From NCBI GenBank assembly GCA_015057605.1, contig SVDX01000001.1, positions 106,362 to 170,361 of the forward strand: DNA of 64,000 bases. The letters run 5' to 3'. This DNA comes from Lachnospira sp. GTDB lineage: Bacteria; Bacillota; Clostridia; Lachnospirales; Lachnospiraceae. Both the position numbers and the translations under genes were made by a program. Below, piece after piece: positions 26,322 to 33,939 of this stretch (position 1 is its first letter; each line of letters starts with the position of its first letter). The notes beneath the pieces are model-generated. The model was not told where the DNA came from. It ran no database searches and saw only the letters and a program-made list of their open reading frames with translations.

Positions 26322-27641
26322 ATGAGAAGGAAAGAAGGATGTCATTTTTACATCAATATTGCAAATCTTAATGAGGTTGTTACAAAAGAAGAAGAGAAAA
26401 CAGGGAACGTTAAACACGCAGTCCATGCGTTGGATACGTTTTTCTCATCAATAGAAGCATATGGAAAGAGAAATTATTCAGACATATTTGTTGTTGAAAA
26501 GGTAACAGGATCCAGATTACACATGTATGTTACAGAAGATATAACTAAGGCATACAGTGTTATTGTAGACATTGCAGTATATGCATATGCGTTATCTTCT
26601 TATCTTAACAAGAATGTTGGAAAATATAAGTCTCTTTTGGATTTTGAAATTCAGGTAGGATGCTGTTACGGGAAATTTTATGATTTCATTTTCAAAATGG
26701 AAGAGAAGGAAGAGAAAACGACTATCGGATATGCAGCAAACTATGCAGCAAAATTGCAAAGTATTACATCGATAGGTTTCATTTCTATATCAGAGAATAT
26801 TTATGAAGAGCTTGAAAAAGAGCAAAAAAGTTTCTTTTCAATAAAAAGGGATGGTCGTATATCAAAATATGGACAGTCGTGTTATTATACAGCAAATTTG
26901 TCAAGATTTAATGTGACAAAGCGTGTTGAAAGTGGTCTTGAATATGCTAAAGAGGTTGCATATAGAGTTAATTTAAATGAGATGAGCTTTGCAAGTCCTA
27001 ATAGTAAGATAAATTTAGATTACTTAACAACGAAGGAAAGTAAGAAAATTGAAGGTATCCCCCTATTTGCAGATGTCAGAGGTTTTACATCACAGTTTAA
27101 AGATGACGATTCAAATCTTGCAGAAATGGCGAAGAAAACACAGGATATATTGACGTCTATGTACAAGATTGTAAATAGAAAAGGGACGCATGTACAGTTT
27201 CAGGGAGATAGGGAATTTGCATTGTATCATAACTTTGGTGATTATGATTGTTGTGAGGATGCAGTTCTGGCTGGTATGAGAATTATTGATGCTGTTCATG
27301 AGTTCCAAGTCTGTGTTGGAGTCGGACAATCATTGGGTAAATTGTTTGTATCAAAAATAGGTGCACGTGGTGAAAAGGATATTGTGGTTTTAGGACATAC
27401 AGTTATTGAAGCCGATGGTTTTGAAGATGATTATGCAAAAGCAAATCAGTTAGTTATTGGAACTGAAATTTATCAGATATTGCACACAAAAAACATTCAA
27501 TTGGCGGGACAGTTTAAAAAGCTGAATGAACGTTGTTATTATACAACAGTCGGATATAGAAAATTCATGCAACTGTTGGAAGGTAATCATCTTGCGAAAA
27601 ATAATCAGCAGAGAAATTACAATGGTGCGTGGAGAGCATAG
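26322..27641 (+). CDS. tandem-domain class III nucleotide cyclase (Pycsar PycC-like)
   Basis: A 439-residue soluble protein with two cyclase homology domains. The C-terminal one (about 245-410) has both metal-binding aspartates, D251 in FADVRGFT and D296 in QGDREFALY, 45 residues apart as in class III cyclases, but has lost the catalytic Asn/Arg (I362, G366). The N-terminal one (about 5-195) lacks the aspartates (N12, S64) but keeps the Asn with Lys in place of Arg (N140, K144 in GYAANYAAK). Together they would make one active site. With a PycTM-type effector in the same operon, it probably makes a cyclic pyrimidine nucleotide (cCMP or cUMP) upon phage infection; the product is not readable from sequence. 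Confidence 0.8.
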   Translation: MRRKEGCHFYINIANLNEVVTKEEEKTGNVKHAVHALDTFFSSIEAYGKRNYSDIFVVEKVTGSRLHMYVTEDITKAYSVIVDIAVYAYALSSYLNKNVGKYKSLLDFEIQVGCCYGKFYDFIFKMEEKEEKTTIGYAANYAAKLQSITSIGFISISENIYEELEKEQKSFFSIKRDGRISKYGQSCYYTANLSRFNVTKRVESGLEYAKEVAYRVNLNEMSFASPNSKINLDYLTTKESKKIEGIPLFADVRGFTSQFKDDDSNLAEMAKKTQDILTSMYKIVNRKGTHVQFQGDREFALYHNFGDYDCCEDAVLAGMRIIDAVHEFQVCVGVGQSLGKLFVSKIGARGEKDIVVLGHTVIEADGFEDDYAKANQLVIGTEIYQILHTKNIQLAGQFKKLNERCYYTTVGYRKFMQLLEGNHLAKNNQQRNYNGAWRA

Positions 27642-27650
27642 AGATTGGAA

Positions 27651-28196
27651 ATGAAAAAAAATGATTATCGAAAATATTACGAAGATGTAAGAAAAGATTT
27701 CGAAGAATTAAAGACAGAGTATCCATACAGTACGATGTATATGCCACCTACAGTTGAACCGAAGCAGATAAGACTTAGAGTTATCGCAGTACATAGGGAT
27801 ATTATTCTCGCATCTAAAGCAGAGGAAGAGGATTTTCTTGAAGAATATTCAAAGGAATTGCAGATTGTAATACCTTGGGATTACATGAAACAGGGATGTA
27901 AGGTTTACGGTGGCGTATGGTTACAAGAAGAGTTAATACATGAAGCTGATCGCCATTTTTATGAAAAGAGAAAAAATGGTACGCGGGAGTTTTGTGTGGG
28001 AGTGAATGAATCTTTTCGAACATTAAATAACGTAATTTTAGAAAATGTTAAAACAGCAGAGAATATGCTAATAGCTTATGAGCAAGTTCAAAAAGGAATA
28101 ACGCCGCGGGCAAGACTGATTGGCTATGCACATGGAAATAAAGGAGAAAAAGAGTATGAAAGAGACAGAAAAAAATACAAACCCACTCGACGTTGA
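27651..28196 (+). CDS. hypothetical protein of the Pycsar-like operon, possible E2-like fold
   Basis: A 181-residue protein of no recognised family. It has an N-terminal helix, a strand region (about 38-52, 68-78) with IPWDY, then H102 and C115 in EFCVGVNES, followed by a long helix. This order (strand-Pro-loop, His, Cys, helices) recalls prokaryotic E2-like UBC folds such as those in some CBASS operons, but the likeness is weak. Start is the ATG at 27651; a TTG two codons earlier is possible. It lies between the cyclase and the effector and overlaps the effector gene by 41 nt, so it is firmly part of the operon. Confidence 0.6.
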   Translation: MKKNDYRKYYEDVRKDFEELKTEYPYSTMYMPPTVEPKQIRLRVIAVHRDIILASKAEEEDFLEEYSKELQIVIPWDYMKQGCKVYGGVWLQEELIHEADRHFYEKRKNGTREFCVGVNESFRTLNNVILENVKTAENMLIAYEQVQKGITPRARLIGYAHGNKGEKEYERDRKKYKPTRR

Positions 28197-28722
28197 GAGT
28201 AATAAATATACGTTGGAGTTGGTAAATGGTTGGATAAATAATGCTGATATTAAAATTAGTATTGCATGTGGCATATCATCTGTAGTACTTGCAGTAATTG
28301 CTTTTGGAGCAGAAAATATATTAGGAGATTTGGCTAAAAATAATGGGTTAAATGGATATGTGATGCCACTCTTTGGTTTAGCTTTTGCTGTTGCATGTGT
28401 TACATTTCTTGTTTCTTTGTGGTATTATTTTCTGGCGTTGAATCCGAGTCTTATTAGTTCTAAGTCAGAGATTGAGAAACCCAAGTATAGTATTTTTTAT
28501 AAAGATATAAGTAGATTTGCAAATGTAGATGCGTATATGGAATGCACGAAAGATGTAACAGAAGAGGCGTTCAATCAAGAACTTATGCGTGAAATATATA
28601 TAAACTCAGATATATGTACAAAGAAGATGCAAAGATTCAAAACGGGAATGTGGTGCTCAGTAATTTCAATCTTTGCAGCTGTATTGGCATGTGCGTTGTT
28701 TTATCTAGCAATTATTTTGTAA
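28156..28722 (+). CDS. PycTM-like (DUF5706) membrane effector
   Basis: A 188-residue membrane protein. Its opening helix (LELVNGWINNADIKIS) followed by a membrane segment (34-52), a second one (69-95), a cytosolic helix region with EAFNQELMREIYINSDICTKKM, and a third membrane segment (165-187) fit the Pycsar effector family PycTM. In known systems this protein binds cCMP or cUMP and damages the inner membrane, killing or arresting the infected cell. ATG chosen at 28156 because AAAGGAG lies 9 nt upstream. The identification rests on pattern and gene order, not on a search. Confidence 0.75.
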   Translation: MKETEKNTNPLDVESNKYTLELVNGWINNADIKISIACGISSVVLAVIAFGAENILGDLAKNNGLNGYVMPLFGLAFAVACVTFLVSLWYYFLALNPSLISSKSEIEKPKYSIFYKDISRFANVDAYMECTKDVTEEAFNQELMREIYINSDICTKKMQRFKTGMWCSVISIFAAVLACALFYLAIIL

Positions 28723-28736
28723 AGACAATACATAGG
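28717..28736 (+). promoter_or_regulatory. operator-like site 2 before the XRE gene
   Basis: TTGTAAAGACAATACATAGG matches the site at 26269 at 16 of 20 positions and contains TTGT-N4-ACAA. It overlaps the stop codon of the effector gene and lies 24 nt before the regulator start. Confidence 0.55.
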
Positions 28737-28759
28737 GCTTTAAGAAAGGAGCGTATCAT

Positions 28760-29080
28760 ATGTTCCCAACAATCAATCTTAGAGAAACCGGAGTCAATCT
28801 CCATCAAATTATGGACAAGCGTGGGATTACTCCAAATGATATTAAAGAGTTTTTAAATCTTGGAACGGTGCAAAGCGTATATAATTGGTGTAACGGTCTA
28901 AACATGCCAACGATTGATAATTTGTATGCGTTAAGTCAATTGCTTCAGGTTCCGATTGATGAAATTATATGTGGAAATAGAAAAGCAATTATACCGGAGC
29001 CGATTGTTATAATAGAAAATCCAAGAGATAGAAGATTATACACATATTGTAGAAAACTAAATAAGATACTTGCTGCGTAA
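28760..29080 (+). CDS. XRE family transcriptional regulator of the Pycsar-like operon
   Basis: 106 residues with an XRE-type helix-turn-helix in the first 70 (GVNLHQIMDKRGITPNDIKEFL, SVYNWCNGLNMPTIDNLYALSQLL, then VPIDEII) and a short basic tail. AAGGAG precedes the ATG. It is the last gene of the operon. Two TTGT-N4-ACAA sites, one at the operon promoter and one just before this gene, make it the likely autoregulator that keeps the cyclase and effector low. Confidence 0.85.
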   Translation: MFPTINLRETGVNLHQIMDKRGITPNDIKEFLNLGTVQSVYNWCNGLNMPTIDNLYALSQLLQVPIDEIICGNRKAIIPEPIVIIENPRDRRLYTYCRKLNKILAA

Positions 29081-29111
29081 AAATTAAAGCACAGCTGGAA
29101 TGACAAAATTC

Positions 29112-29159
29112 AAATCCTCCTACAAAATTGAATTATCAGATTTTGTAGGAGGATTTTTT
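29112..29159 (+). terminator. 17-bp terminator stem with embedded ribosome site for the Fic gene
   Basis: Positions 29112-29128 pair perfectly with 29140-29156 around an 11-nt loop, and a T tract follows. The 3' arm contains TAGGAGGA, the ribosome site of the ATG at 29160. Transcripts coming from the upstream operon would both end here and hide the site. It forms regardless of any ligand as far as sequence shows. Confidence 0.9.
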
Positions 29160-30083
29160 ATGACTAATGAAAAAGAAATCGTATTATTTGAAACCGAGGA
29201 TAAGAGAGTTTCATTTCCTGTAGAGATTAGGAATGAAACGGTGTGGCTTAGTGCTAATCAAATGGCATCGCTTTTTGAAAGAGATGAAAAGACGATTCGT
29301 AAGCACATAAATAATGTTTTCGATGAAAATGAGGTTGATAAGGAGAATAACACGCAAAAAATGCGTGTTAATAATGTAAAAAGAACAGTACCATATTATT
29401 CTCTCGACGTCATCATCTCCGTCGGCTATCGTGTAAAATCCAAGCGAGGTGTAGAATTTCGTCGATGGGCAAATTCTGTATTAAAACAGTACATATTACA
29501 AGGCTATGCAGTCAATCAAAGACGTATTCAGCAGTTAGGTGAAGTAATACGTATCATGAAGCGTACAGAGAATGAGCTGGATAGCAAGCAGATATTGTCT
29601 GTTATCGAAAGATACAATAATGCATTGGATTTATTAGATGCATATGATCATCAGACGATGAAACGTCCAAAAGGAAATGAAGCAATTTATGTGCTTACAT
29701 ATGAGGAATGTGTTGAGGTGATTCAAAGTATGCGTTTTGGAGATGAATCCGATTTGTTTGGGAGAGAGAAGGACGATTCTTTTAAAGGTAGCATTGGAAA
29801 TATTTATCAATCTTTTGGTGGTAGTGATGTGTATAAATCACTTGAAGAAAAAGCAGCGCACCTTTTGTATTTTGTCACCAAGAATCATAGCTTTTATGAT
29901 GGTAATAAGCGGATAGCTGCGACAATGTTTTTGTATTTTCTGGATAAAAATAATGCATTGTTTTATAAGGGACAAAAACGCATAGAAGATGCAACGTTAG
30001 TAGCATTAACCATTATGATTGCAGAATCAAGAGCAGAAGAAAAGGAAATGATGGTTAGCGTTGTGATGAACTGTATCTTATAA
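29160..30083 (+). CDS. RhuM-like protein with C-terminal Fic/Doc domain
   Basis: A 307-residue protein. Residues about 20-120 match RhuM-type DNA-binding domains (SANQMASLFERDEKTIRKHI, VPYYSLDVIISVGYRVKSKRG, RRWANSVLKQYI). The C-terminal part holds a Fic-type motif, H243-S-F-Y-D-G-N-K-R251, closer to Doc than to HPFxDGNGR AMPylases. Such proteins may add AMP or phosphate to a target; they occur in defence and prophage regions. The ATG at 29160 lies 7 nt after AGGAGG inside the terminator stem. No inhibitor motif partner is visible beside it. Confidence 0.88.
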   Translation: MTNEKEIVLFETEDKRVSFPVEIRNETVWLSANQMASLFERDEKTIRKHINNVFDENEVDKENNTQKMRVNNVKRTVPYYSLDVIISVGYRVKSKRGVEFRRWANSVLKQYILQGYAVNQRRIQQLGEVIRIMKRTENELDSKQILSVIERYNNALDLLDAYDHQTMKRPKGNEAIYVLTYEECVEVIQSMRFGDESDLFGREKDDSFKGSIGNIYQSFGGSDVYKSLEEKAAHLLYFVTKNHSFYDGNKRIAATMFLYFLDKNNALFYKGQKRIEDATLVALTIMIAESRAEEKEMMVSVVMNCIL

Positions 30084-30093
30084 TTAGGAGGTG

Positions 30094-30297
30094 ACTATAT
30101 AAAAATATTATTCCTTAAGTCAGAAACCATAGTAGAAGTACAGTATGCCTATGTTCGTGAATTTATAAGGCTACGATTCCGATTGGGACGTATTTGGTGC
30201 AGTTGAAAAATAGAACTTGAAATGGCAGATAGCATCGTATTATATAGAAGTAAGAATAGGTGGGCGTGCTAGAAAAATGCTTAAGGAATTGTCTTGA
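30094..30297 (+). pseudogene. decayed coding remnant
   Basis: AGGAGGTG at 30087 is followed by short open stretches in two frames that read like protein (for example GYDSDWDVFGAVEK, a stop, then NLKWQIASYYIEVRIGG) but are broken by stops and shifts. I do not recognise the parent family. This and the helicase promoter are all that the 350-nt gap 30084-30433 contains. Confidence 0.35.
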
Positions 30298-30356
30298 GGG
30301 ATATTCTGGGTTTAATAGGGAAATAAAACGAAAGGACTTCCTATAACTACAACTAC

Positions 30357-30385
30357 TTGCATTATCCTCTATTTCCCTATATAAT
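30357..30385 (+). promoter_or_regulatory. promoter of the helicase-nuclease gene
   Basis: TTGCAT, 17-nt spacer, TATAAT. The spacer end (TATTTCCCTA, 30370-30379) is the right arm of a 10-bp inverted repeat whose left arm is at 30316-30325. Confidence 0.7.
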
Positions 30386-30400
30386 ACCCTTATAAAATGC

Positions 30401-30414
30401 TATTGTTAACAATA
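30401..30414 (+). promoter_or_regulatory. palindrome TATTGTTAACAATA in the helicase leader
   Basis: A perfect 14-bp palindrome about 10 nt after the expected transcript start. It is followed by ACAATACAT-like sequence similar to the operators of the Pycsar-like operon, so the same XRE regulator could bind here. Confidence 0.45.
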
Positions 30415-30433
30415 CATTCATAGGGGATAAAGC

Positions 30434-33430
30434 ATGAATTCGGTATGTCGTGATATTTTTACTGCTATTCATAGCGGGAAATGGCTCAGCATTGAGTATC
30501 AGAATAGCAAAAAAGAGATAACAAAGTATTGGATTGGGATTAAAAGTATTAATCCCATTGATAAGTCTATGCGCGTAATAGGCCTGCATTTAGGTCTATA
30601 CACAACAACTGAATTAAAGATATTTGTAGAGTCAATCCTATCATCATCGGTGATAGATGGCTCTTATTTTGATACAGATCCTGAACTTATTGAAGACATT
30701 AAATTTAATCCTATAAAGTATCAGTCAATGTTTCATAAAGTTGCAAATTTGAAAATATTAAATTATCTCATTGAATGCAACAAGTTGGATTCTTTGCCAT
30801 ATAAGACTGATTATGCGCTTATCAATCATTTTGACGGCGAGTGGAAGGGTAAGTATAAATTGAGTGACGAGCAGTTTAAGGAGATTGTAAAGAATTTTCA
30901 ATATTCCAGTGCGAAAAAGAATAATACATACAAAATTAAAAGTTTGGCGGTCAATGTTATGAGTATTAATACTGATCAAGGACTGTATGTATTGGCATAT
31001 AGAAGATTATATTTAAATGTGGCTGCTAGAACATTGGAACAGGATGATGAGATTACGATATGTACGGAATATTCTATTGATGGCAACAAGCAAAGTGTTC
31101 GTAAGTTTCTTGATGCTGAAGATTATGATTTGTTGGATGATTTTGAAAAAAATATGGAATTAATTAAGGATAAAATAACAACAACTAATAGACATGTTAA
31201 AGGTGTTGATGATATGCCATATATGATAGCTATTGGTAGGGATATTATTTTGGATTTGAACCAAGAATATAAGGCTATTCATAAGATGTATGAGGAAGAT
31301 AAGGTTACAACTCCTATAAAAGCATTCTTTGGTGAATTGTTGAAGCCTGTATGGCGAAAGAAGGATTATCCCATCGTGTTGATGAATAAGCAGATTAATC
31401 TTGACCAATTGCTTGCCATTCATAATGGTATGAAATATCCATTGGCGTATATTCAGGGACCGCCTGGAACAGGAAAGACTAATACTATAGTAAATGCTAT
31501 TATTACAGCCTTTTTTAACGAAAAAACAGTGTTATTTACATCATATAATAATCATCCGATTGATGGTGTGTTTAACAAATTGGCGAATATTGAATACAAG
31601 AAAAATTATGTTATTCCATTTCCTGTTATTAGATTGGGCAATGATGAGAAAGTTTTAGAGGCTCTTGATTATATAAAGGCATTGTATAATAAAACTAAAG
31701 ATTTGAATATATTTGAGGCTACGCTAGATAAAAATAAAAATGATAAGATTGAACGAACAAAGAAACTTTCACAATTGCTTAAAAATCATGAAGAAAAGTT
31801 GGAACTTTTGGAAAGAAAAGAGACCATAGAAAAATTATTATCTACGAATAATCATCTTTCATTGCATGTTGGATTGCAAGGTGCTCAGCTTTTTAAAATA
31901 AATGAAAGGTTGCAAGAAATTGGAGATATTACAAATGAAGAGGCAATAAAGCTTGTTATGGAGGATGCCAAAGAGTTTGAAACGTATTTATATTATACAT
32001 CAGCAAAGTATATCAAGCGTTTAAAGGAATCCAAAAATCAAGATTTGATGGATATAGTTAATCATGGTGATGCAGGTGAAAAGGTAAAGAAATTCAATGA
32101 ATACATAAAGAAACCTGAAAATCTAAAGAAGTTTCAAAGAATATTTCCAATTATTGCGACAACAGCTATATCATCACACAAGCTGGGTGAACCGGATACA
32201 TATTTTGATATGGTGATTATGGATGAGGCTAGTCAGGGAAACATTGCGACATCATTAGTTCCGATATTAAGAGGAAATAATTTGATGTTGGTTGGTGACC
32301 CACAGCAGTTGAATCCTGTTATTTTGTTAGATGGTTTGGATAATGCAAAACTCAGGAAAACATATAATGTTACGGATGAGTATGACTATGTTAAGAATTC
32401 TATTTATAAGACGTTTTTAGCAAGTGATGCTGTCAGCGGTGAAATTTTGTTGAGTAGACATTATCGTTGTCATAAGGATATCATTAATTTTAATAATAAA
32501 AAGTATTATAATAATAAGCTTATTGTAGAAACACAAAGTAATGAAAAAAATCCGCTTGTGTTTGTTAATGTTGCAAACAACACAACTAATTATAAAAATA
32601 CCGCACCATATGAAGCCGAAGAAATAGTTGAATTTGCAAGGTTAAACAAAGATAAATCCATAGGTGTTATCACACCATTTGTTAATCAAAAGCAATTAAT
32701 TGATAATATGCTCAAAGAAAAGGGGATAACCAATGTTGGGTGCGGTACTGTTCATGCGTTCCAAGGCGATGAAAAGGATGTAATATTGTTTTCGCTTTCG
32801 TTAACTGATAAAACTGGGAAGGCTACTTATGGATGGCTTAAAAACAACAAGGAATTGATTAATGTTGCGACATCTAGGGCGAAGGAAAAACTAGTAGTTG
32901 TAGGTAGTGATAAGGAGTTGGAAAGATTGCATGACTATGCTGATGATGATTTATATGAATTAGTTCATTACATAAAAACGAAAGGGAAATGCGAGGTTAC
33001 GCCAAGAGAAACTTCATCAAGAGCGCTAGGTGTTAAGCCTTATAGTACTGAAACAGAGACTGCATTTTTTGAAACGTTAAATCATGCATTAGATAACGTA
33101 TTGAATACAAATCAGAAGTGTGTCGTTCGTAAAGAAGTAGGTATATCTCATGTATTTCAAGATACCGAAGAGTATAATGCCTTGTTTTATACAGGTCGAT
33201 TTGATTTTGTTGTATATGAAAAGTATCAAAAAACGGAAATTCCAATTTTAGCAATAGAGCTTGATGGTCGCGAACATATTGAGGATGAAATAGTAAAAGA
33301 ACGTGATAGAAGAAAAGCAGAGATTTGTAGACAGCACAGATTTGAATTGATTCGTGTTGAAAATTCATACGCCAGAAGGTATCAGCATATAAAGGCGATA
33401 TTGGAAAAATATTTTATGACGGTTAAGTAG
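30434..33430 (+). CDS. SF1 (UPF1/DNA2-like) helicase with C-terminal DUF2726/PD-(D/E)xK nuclease
   Basis: A 998-residue protein. Residues 1-60 resemble a WYL-like domain. The helicase core has Walker A GPPGTGKT (342-349), Walker B MDEAS, motif III GDPQQLNP, motif IV HYRCH, motif V HAFQGDEKD and motif VI TSRAKEKL. The last 120 residues look like a restriction-type nuclease (GRFDFVVY, IELDGREH). Such helicase-nuclease fusions are frequent in defence islands and probably degrade foreign DNA or stalled replication products; the exact system is not known. It has its own promoter and a leader palindrome. Confidence 0.87.
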   Translation: MNSVCRDIFTAIHSGKWLSIEYQNSKKEITKYWIGIKSINPIDKSMRVIGLHLGLYTTTELKIFVESILSSSVIDGSYFDTDPELIEDIKFNPIKYQSMFHKVANLKILNYLIECNKLDSLPYKTDYALINHFDGEWKGKYKLSDEQFKEIVKNFQYSSAKKNNTYKIKSLAVNVMSINTDQGLYVLAYRRLYLNVAARTLEQDDEITICTEYSIDGNKQSVRKFLDAEDYDLLDDFEKNMELIKDKITTTNRHVKGVDDMPYMIAIGRDIILDLNQEYKAIHKMYEEDKVTTPIKAFFGELLKPVWRKKDYPIVLMNKQINLDQLLAIHNGMKYPLAYIQGPPGTGKTNTIVNAIITAFFNEKTVLFTSYNNHPIDGVFNKLANIEYKKNYVIPFPVIRLGNDEKVLEALDYIKALYNKTKDLNIFEATLDKNKNDKIERTKKLSQLLKNHEEKLELLERKETIEKLLSTNNHLSLHVGLQGAQLFKINERLQEIGDITNEEAIKLVMEDAKEFETYLYYTSAKYIKRLKESKNQDLMDIVNHGDAGEKVKKFNEYIKKPENLKKFQRIFPIIATTAISSHKLGEPDTYFDMVIMDEASQGNIATSLVPILRGNNLMLVGDPQQLNPVILLDGLDNAKLRKTYNVTDEYDYVKNSIYKTFLASDAVSGEILLSRHYRCHKDIINFNNKKYYNNKLIVETQSNEKNPLVFVNVANNTTNYKNTAPYEAEEIVEFARLNKDKSIGVITPFVNQKQLIDNMLKEKGITNVGCGTVHAFQGDEKDVILFSLSLTDKTGKATYGWLKNNKELINVATSRAKEKLVVVGSDKELERLHDYADDDLYELVHYIKTKGKCEVTPRETSSRALGVKPYSTETETAFFETLNHALDNVLNTNQKCVVRKEVGISHVFQDTEEYNALFYTGRFDFVVYEKYQKTEIPILAIELDGREHIEDEIVKERDRRKAEICRQHRFELIRVENSYARRYQHIKAILEKYFMTVK

Positions 33431-33455
33431 TAGAAAGGTAGAAGGAGTTTGAACA

Positions 33456-33923
33456 ATGATTAAAGTACTATTCATCTGCCACGGCAACATTTGCCGTTCG
33501 CCAATGGCACAATACGTTATGCAGGACCTCGTTAACAAAGCAGGTCTTTCGAAGCATTTTATAATAGACTCGGCAGCTACAAGCACTGAGGAGATTGGAA
33601 ATGGTGTGCACTATGGAACAAGACAAAAATTAAGAGAAGTTGGAGTGCCTTGTGGCGACCATAGAGCTGTACAAATTACAAAAAAGGATTATAATATATA
33701 TGACTACTTGATTGTGATGGATACCAATAATCTACGCAATCTTAAGAGGATTATTCCAAATGATCCGGATGCTAAGGTTAGCATGCTTTTGGATTATGCA
33801 AATAGGCAAGGACAGTCGATTGCGGATCCGTGGTATACGGGCAATTTTGATGCAACCTATAGGGATGTGTTAGAAGGCTGTCAGGGGCTATTGGAATATT
33901 TGAGAGACCGAGGTATGGTTTAA
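33456..33923 (+). CDS. low-molecular-weight protein tyrosine phosphatase
   Basis: 155 residues with the phosphate loop CHGNICRS (C8 to R14, CX5R) and the general acid in DPWYTG. Members remove phosphate from tyrosine or arginine, often controlling exopolysaccharide kinases. AAGGAG lies before the ATG. It is 25 nt after the helicase gene and 16 nt before a TIR gene, so it may be the first gene of the TIR/GGDEF signalling cluster. Confidence 0.92.
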   Translation: MIKVLFICHGNICRSPMAQYVMQDLVNKAGLSKHFIIDSAATSTEEIGNGVHYGTRQKLREVGVPCGDHRAVQITKKDYNIYDYLIVMDTNNLRNLKRIIPNDPDAKVSMLLDYANRQGQSIADPWYTGNFDATYRDVLEGCQGLLEYLRDRGMV

Positions 33924-33939
33924 AAAGGAGAGGATATTT

